A DNA stretch of 9,328 bases from Erysipelothrix sp. UBA3383 (GTDB lineage: Bacteria; Bacillota_I; Bacilli_A; Erysipelotrichales; Erysipelotrichaceae). A model generated the notes under the pieces. The model was not told the origin of the DNA. It ran no database searches and saw only the letters and a list, made by a program, of their open reading frames with translations. This document shows positions 5,040 to 9,328 of this stretch, one piece after another (position 1 is the stretch's first letter; every line of letters begins with the position of its first letter). Position numbers and translations under genes: made by a program. The stretch lies in contig DEPV01000003.1 of the NCBI GenBank assembly GCA_002358955.1, positions 20,991-30,318 on the forward strand, read 5' to 3'.

Positions 5040-6791
5040 ATGAAAGAATCAATTCAATATTTTTGGCGCTATTTAAAACATTATAAAATGCAGCTAACCA
5101 TCATCATGCTTACTGTTGTAGTGAGTATGTACTTTGTAGTTCGTACTCCTGAATTTGCAGGAGAAGCAATTAACGAACTGGGACAATACCTCTTTGCAGG
5201 TCAAGACAAATCAGGTTTCTTTGGTGTTGTGAGGGTGATGTTTATCTTTGCAATCTTATCATCAATATTCAATGCCATTCAAAACTTACTGATGACCAAA
5301 GTTGCAGCAGATGCAACGGATGATATGCGTAAGGACTTATTTAAGAAAATTGAAGGGTTACCAATTTCATTTTTTGATAAGTCGAATGATGGGGATATTC
5401 TTTCTCGTTTTACCAGTGATCTTGATAACATCTCAAACAGTTTAAACCAGTCCATTCATGAGATATTAACTCAAGGGGTAATTTTGACTTTATCAGTCAT
5501 CATGATGTTTGGACAGAACATGGAATTAACATGGGTCCTCTTGTCCATTGTTCCAGTAGTCTTAATTGTTGCAGTGGTCATTATTGCTAAGGCTAAAAAA
5601 CACATGGATTTACAGCAAAAACGTGTTGGTGAACTCAATGGGTTTGCAGATGAACGTTTTGCAGGGCAAAAGGTTATTATTGCCAATGGTCTTCAAGAAG
5701 AGACCAAAGCATTATTCAAGGAATATGATGAGAGACTCTATGCTTCAACTTATAAAGCACAACTCTATTCCAATATGTTATTTCCTGTACTTCAAGGATT
5801 GTCGATGATTGCTAATGCTGTTGTTGTATTCTACGGAGCATGGATGACATTAGAAGGACGTCTTCCTTTAGCAGAGGCAGCAGGGACCTTATTCCTATAT
5901 ACACAATACGTACGTATGGTATTTCAACCCCTATCACAAATTGCATCCCAATATACACAAATGCAATTAGCATTTACCGGGGCAAGTCGTATCATAGAAA
6001 TTTTAGATCAAGAAGATGAAATCAACTTTGAAGATTCAATGGAGATTGAAGGTATTGATGGTCGTGTGGAAATTAAGGATGTTTGTTTTTCTTATGATCC
6101 TGGACACCCTGTCTTAAAAGACATATCTATTACTGCAGAAAAAGGACAAATGATTGCACTGGTTGGTCATACCGGTTCTGGTAAGACTACGGTGATGAAC
6201 TTACTCAACCGTTTCTATAATATTGAAGAAGGACAAATTCTATTTGATGGTAATAACATCCAAAATATCAGTTTGTCCTCACTACGCAAAAATGTAGGAA
6301 TTGTATTACAAGACTCCATTCTCTTTACAGGAACTGTCTTTGATAACATCGCTTTTGGTAAAAAAGATGCAAGTATGGATGATGTTGTTGCAGTTGCTAA
6401 AAGCGCTAATGTTCATGATTTCATCATGACTCTTGAAGATGGCTATGAAACCTTAGTAAGTGAGGATAATGCAAAGATGAGTGTGGGTCAAAAGCAATTA
6501 ATTAGTATTGCCCGTACCATGCTAATCGATCCTGATTTATTAATTCTTGATGAAGCAACCAGTAATGTTGATACCGTTACGGAACATCAAATTCAAAAAG
6601 CAATGGATGCCATTACTCAAAACCGTACCAGTTTTGTTATAGCGCATCGTCTAAAAACAATTCTTGCTGCAGATAAGATTGTTGTTTTATCTCAAGGGTC
6701 AATCCTTGAAGAAGGAACACATCACCAATTGCTTGAAGCTAAAGGACATTATGCAGAACTGTATCAAAATCAATTTGGGTTTGATCAATAA
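5040..6791 (+). CDS. ABC exporter subunit 2 (heterodimeric, catalytic ATP site)
   Basis: A 583-residue half-transporter with the same membrane-plus-ATPase layout. The membrane domain spans about 15-320, with the family segment DDMRKDLFKKIEGLPISFFD near 95-115. ATPase motifs are Walker A GHTGSGKTT (376-384, K382), Q-loop VLQDSILFTG, Walker B LLILDEATS with the catalytic Glu intact (E505), and an intact switch His (H536, IAHRLKT). Its own signature is broken: MSVGQ (480-484) instead of LSGGQ. Paired with subunit 1, this gives one full ATP site (Walker motifs from here, signature from subunit 1) and one degenerate site. GGAGG (5030-5034) overlaps the last base of the upstream stop codon and sits five bases before the ATG, so the two are co-transcribed and probably translationally coupled. 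The operon ends at the terminator directly after. Confidence 0.92.
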   Translation: MKESIQYFWRYLKHYKMQLTIIMLTVVVSMYFVVRTPEFAGEAINELGQYLFAGQDKSGFFGVVRVMFIFAILSSIFNAIQNLLMTKVAADATDDMRKDLFKKIEGLPISFFDKSNDGDILSRFTSDLDNISNSLNQSIHEILTQGVILTLSVIMMFGQNMELTWVLLSIVPVVLIVAVVIIAKAKKHMDLQQKRVGELNGFADERFAGQKVIIANGLQEETKALFKEYDERLYASTYKAQLYSNMLFPVLQGLSMIANAVVVFYGAWMTLEGRLPLAEAAGTLFLYTQYVRMVFQPLSQIASQYTQMQLAFTGASRIIEILDQEDEINFEDSMEIEGIDGRVEIKDVCFSYDPGHPVLKDISITAEKGQMIALVGHTGSGKTTVMNLLNRFYNIEEGQILFDGNNIQNISLSSLRKNVGIVLQDSILFTGTVFDNIAFGKKDASMDDVVAVAKSANVHDFIMTLEDGYETLVSEDNAKMSVGQKQLISIARTMLIDPDLLILDEATSNVDTVTEHQIQKAMDAITQNRTSFVIAHRLKTILAADKIVVLSQGSILEEGTHHQLLEAKGHYAELYQNQFGFDQ

Positions 6792-6793
6792 TA

Positions 6794-6837
6794 AAAAAAT
6801 CCAAGTCTGACAACTTATGTCCAGACTTGGATTTTTT
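6794..6837. terminator. Bidirectional terminator between the ABC operon and the SEDS gene
   Basis: A perfect 16-bp stem (6794-6809 with 6822-6837; core CCAAGTCTG/CAGACTTGG) has a 12-base loop. Six A on the left arm and six T on the right give a U tail on either strand. It lies between two convergent genes and probably ends both transcripts. Confidence 0.92.
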
Positions 6838-6840
6838 GTT

Positions 6841-8040
6841 TTAGTGACGGTGTTCATTCTGTGTTTCACTGTACATTGTAAATGCAACAGAGAGTGGAAT
6901 GATATAACCAATCATGGAAGATCCACCATAAGAGATGAAGGGTAATGTAATCCCGGTAATGGGAAGCACTCCAGTAACCATGGCGATATTTTGAAAGTCT
7001 TGGAAGACCAACATTCCTACGATACCGATCAACATAATCCGTTCTTTTTCAAGGTTTGAACGTGTGATGGTATGAATTAATTTAATATCCAGTGTAAAGA
7101 CAAGGATGATAACAGCGGATGCTCCTACAAAACCAAAGTTTTGAGAAATAACAGCAAAGATAAAGTCGGTCTGTGCTTCAGGAATCATCATGATGACCTC
7201 ACCTAAGTTATGACCAAACATCCCTGCAGTACCTTGTGAGAGCATGGATGTGAAGAGGTGGAATCCTAAGTTCTTGGTATCCTTCTCATAATCAAGCCAA
7301 GATATAAATCGTGTTAAACGGTAATTGTTCTCAGACCCCCCCATAATAGCATTTAAGATGTTGGGTTGAAACTTATAAAGATAGACAATTCCACCCAGTG
7401 CAAAGGTTATTGTAAAGATGAAGATAAAGAACCATTGTTTCTTAGTTCCAGAAACCATAAACATGATTGCTAAACTCATTAAGATAACAATTGGAATTCC
7501 GGTATCGGGTTGTAAGATGATAAGTATCAGTGGTGGCAGTGCCCATTTCATGATTTTAGCAAATAAGGCAAAGTCAGAGGACCAAGAGTATTCTGTTTTT
7601 TCTTTGTTATGCTCTACAATAATATTGGCTGCTTTAATCACCAGCACTATTTTCATAAATTCCGAGGGCTGAAAGGATCCCAATCCAGGAATTAAATACC
7701 AAGCATTGGTACCATTAATCGCCCGCATGAAATTAAAATTAAGAATTCCAAAGTGGGCCAGCACTAATCCAAATAAGAAAAACATCAGGATGTAGTAAAA
7801 TACATCGACTAAGGTAAAGAGACGATCCGTCCCTACCTTAACTAAGAAAAAAAGTAAAATACCACTCAGTACAAGCCATAACGCTTGTTTTGAGATGTAT
7901 CCAATCATTTCAGATTGACCAATGAGTGGATAGGTTAGATAGATGGCACCCAAACTAACAATAGCGGATGCGACAAGTAAGAATAACAAACCGCGATCAA
8001 GCGTGAATATTTTTTTACTTTCGTTGGATGGTTTATTCAT
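6841..8040 (-). CDS. rodA: SEDS-family peptidoglycan glycosyltransferase, RodA type
   Basis: A 399-residue polytopic membrane protein (about ten helices) of the FtsW/RodA/SpoVE family. These proteins polymerise lipid II into glycan strands with a partner class B penicillin-binding protein. Conserved signatures are GSFQPSEFMKI (about 121-131), LQPDTG (176-181), PEAQTDFIFA with the likely catalytic Asp (D292), and PFISYGGSS near the C-terminus (367-375). The NFGFVG following the catalytic Asp, in place of EELG, and the length of about 400 residues resemble RodA-type (elongation) proteins of low-GC Gram-positives. FtsW cannot be excluded, and no partner PBP or mre gene is in the window. The start at 8040 is supported by AGGAGA on the minus strand (8045-8050). 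The gene is convergent with the ABC operon and divergent from the EIIC-like gene. Confidence 0.87.
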   Translation of the reverse strand: MNKPSNESKKIFTLDRGLLFLLVASAIVSLGAIYLTYPLIGQSEMIGYISKQALWLVLSGILLFFLVKVGTDRLFTLVDVFYYILMFFLFGLVLAHFGILNFNFMRAINGTNAWYLIPGLGSFQPSEFMKIVLVIKAANIIVEHNKEKTEYSWSSDFALFAKIMKWALPPLILIILQPDTGIPIVILMSLAIMFMVSGTKKQWFFIFIFTITFALGGIVYLYKFQPNILNAIMGGSENNYRLTRFISWLDYEKDTKNLGFHLFTSMLSQGTAGMFGHNLGEVIMMIPEAQTDFIFAVISQNFGFVGASAVIILVFTLDIKLIHTITRSNLEKERIMLIGIVGMLVFQDFQNIAMVTGVLPITGITLPFISYGGSSMIGYIIPLSVAFTMYSETQNEHRH

Positions 8041-8045
8041 GAAGT

Positions 8046-8097
8046 CTCCTTTTGGTTGAACAGTTTATAGTGTATAATAGAATAAAATAAAGAGGTG
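8046..8097. promoter_or_regulatory. Divergent promoter region between the SEDS gene and the EIIC-like gene
   Basis: Only 61 bases separate the two start codons. On the plus strand a perfect -10, TATAAT (8073-8078), leads to the ribosome binding site AGAGGTG (8091-8097); its -35 is weak (TTTTGG at 8050-8055 with a 17-base spacer). On the minus strand the same AT-rich core offers TATAAA- and TATACA-like -10 boxes for the SEDS gene, none with a clear -35. The promoters probably overlap and may compete. Confidence 0.5.
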
Positions 8098-8101
8098 CTG
8101 T

Positions 8102-9328
8102 ATGAATCGTCTACAAACTTATTATGAACAATTTCAATTTCCAATAAAAGCAGTATTTATCGGCTGTTTTATGATTGCTCTGGGGTCATTAATTCAAAAC
8201 CCATACGTGAACCAAATTCTAAAATTAGACTCACTGTTATTAACAACAACGTCAAACATTGTTTTATACAGTGGTGGTATCATTTTATCATATTTTCCGA
8301 TATTAATATTTATTAAGTTTCTTTCCACACGATTGAATGAAACAAATCACACGGTAGTAGGGATTATTGCTTATGCAATCTTTAGCTTATCAATGGCTAT
8401 GTTTGGTCCTAAAGATTTACCTGCTGCATCTTATAACAGTTTATTCAATATTACATTGGGTGGGCAAAAATACGAATTGATGAAAACAGGGGTTGTTGGA
8501 CTGATTGCGATCTATATGTTGATCAACTACATTTATCGTAAGAAAGGCTATCGTATTCATGTGAGTCAAATATCTTATATTGATCGTGAAACATTAAGAC
8601 TGACACAAACCATCATAGGGGCAATGCTATTGGGTGTTGTCTTTGCAAATGTCTGGCCCATCCTTGTTCGATACATTTATACCTTGATTGATTTTATTGC
8701 GACTGATGTTAATAATCCGATGAACTTATTTGCTTATGGGGCATTAGAGCGAAGTCTTGCCTTATTAAATCTTGATACCATCATGCATCAGGAGTTTTGG
8801 TTGGGATCAGCGGGTGGTAGCTGGATGAACCTAGCAGGACAAACATTCATTGGTGATGTTAATATCTGGGGTGCTCAATTAAAAGAAACTGTGAATATCT
8901 TAGGGGCTTCTGGATCGGGTCGATTCTCCGTTGCCTATTATGTTGTGAATATGTTTGCAATTCCTGGATACTTAGTGGCAATTTGGTCTACGATCACAAT
9001 GAAAAAATACAACCGTATTAACTTTGTTGGGGTACTAATTGCAATTATTTTCTCTGCAATTTCCGGTATTTTATTACCCATTGAACTCTTGATGTTAGTA
9101 ACCGCACCGGTTATCTACTTCTTCCATGTCTTCATGGTGGCATTTACATATGCACTACTGAATGCATTTCATGCAACGGTTGGATTTTCTTTCTTAGGTG
9201 ATTTAGCAACCGCAACACCAGGAACTTTACCTGACTTTATTGGACTGATGAACAATCCAATCATCTTTGATAAACTGATGATCATCTTTATGTTAGGTGT
9301 CATTGTGTTTATTTTATACTTTGCATTT
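8102..9328 (+). CDS. PTS EIIC-like membrane protein (glucose superfamily), 3' end outside window
   Basis: The frame is open from ATG 8102 to the last base, giving 409 residues with no stop. AGAGGTG (8091-8097) is the ribosome binding site. The protein is almost all membrane helices (about ten) and has landmarks of the glucose/maltose/N-acetylglucosamine PTS EIIC fold: an AYGALERSLALLNL segment (about 212-224) followed by a His (H229) and FW, then GSAGGSW. Later come GILLPIEL (322-329) with VTAPVIYFFH, and GTLPDF. In active EIICs the last-but-two motif reads GITEPIE, where the Glu before Pro helps bind sugar; here Thr-Glu is replaced by Leu-Leu (L324, L325). The His-His pair usual near the first segment is also reduced. 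It may transport an unusual substrate or have lost phosphotransfer. The C-terminal helix is near its expected end, and an EIIB domain could follow beyond the window. Confidence 0.72.
   Translation, partial: MNRLQTYYEQFQFPIKAVFIGCFMIALGSLIQNPYVNQILKLDSLLLTTTSNIVLYSGGIILSYFPILIFIKFLSTRLNETNHTVVGIIAYAIFSLSMAMFGPKDLPAASYNSLFNITLGGQKYELMKTGVVGLIAIYMLINYIYRKKGYRIHVSQISYIDRETLRLTQTIIGAMLLGVVFANVWPILVRYIYTLIDFIATDVNNPMNLFAYGALERSLALLNLDTIMHQEFWLGSAGGSWMNLAGQTFIGDVNIWGAQLKETVNILGASGSGRFSVAYYVVNMFAIPGYLVAIWSTITMKKYNRINFVGVLIAIIFSAISGILLPIELLMLVTAPVIYFFHVFMVAFTYALLNAFHATVGFSFLGDLATATPGTLPDFIGLMNNPIIFDKLMIIFMLGVIVFILYFAF

Noticed and set aside
3410..6911. Reverse-strand and alternate-frame open stretches of 65-85 codons inside the ABC and SEDS genes, and others at 1904-2149 and 7418-7672.
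   Set aside because: They lie over well-supported genes, lack ribosome binding sites, and have low-complexity translations typical of antisense shadows.
6841..8040. The SQNFG sequence after the catalytic Asp of the SEDS protein, where GEE[LF]G is usual, as a sign of an inactive paralogue.
   Set aside because: The catalytic Asp and other signatures are intact, and RodA-type proteins of low-GC Gram-positives vary at this point, so it is not good evidence of inactivity.

Overview
The window looks like chromosomal DNA from a low-GC Gram-positive bacterium (Bacillota). The reasons are AT-rich sequence, AGGAGG-type ribosome binding sites, compact operons and U-tailed hairpin terminators. The gene types would fit an Erysipelothrix-like member of the Erysipelotrichia, but that is only an impression from protein style and was not tested by any search.

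Layout. Positions 1-825 hold the 3' part of methionyl-tRNA synthetase (metG), followed by a terminator. Positions 977-1582 encode a 201-residue histidine phosphatase of the phosphoglycerate-mutase superfamily. Positions 1600-3106 are an apparently intact IS3-family insertion sequence with 32-bp imperfect inverted repeats, an orfA/orfB pair joined by an in-phase A AAA AAG slippery site, and a 3-bp CTT target duplication. Removing the element and one CTT restores a 13-bp terminator stem behind the phosphatase gene, so the element landed inside a Rho-independent terminator. Positions 3182-3209 form a promoter whose -35 box lies in a perfect 12-bp palindrome. It precedes two genes for a heterodimeric ABC exporter (3300-5030 and 5040-6791). 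A 16-bp bidirectional terminator separates these from a convergent SEDS (RodA-type) gene on the minus strand (6841-8040). A 61-bp divergent region then leads to a PTS EIIC-like membrane protein (8102 to the window end, incomplete).

How the parts work together. The two ABC proteins have complementary defects in their ATP sites: Asp for Glu and Gln for His in the first, and a broken signature motif in the second. Together they predict one dead and one active ATP site, as in known asymmetric exporters. The insertion sequence brings a hairpin terminator at each end, built partly from its inverted repeats. Its right end carries an outward TTGACA placed so that a circular intermediate would create a promoter whose transcript escapes the left-end hairpin. 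No CRISPR array, defence system, tRNA or rRNA was seen. Apart from the insertion sequence the window is ordinary core-genome content.
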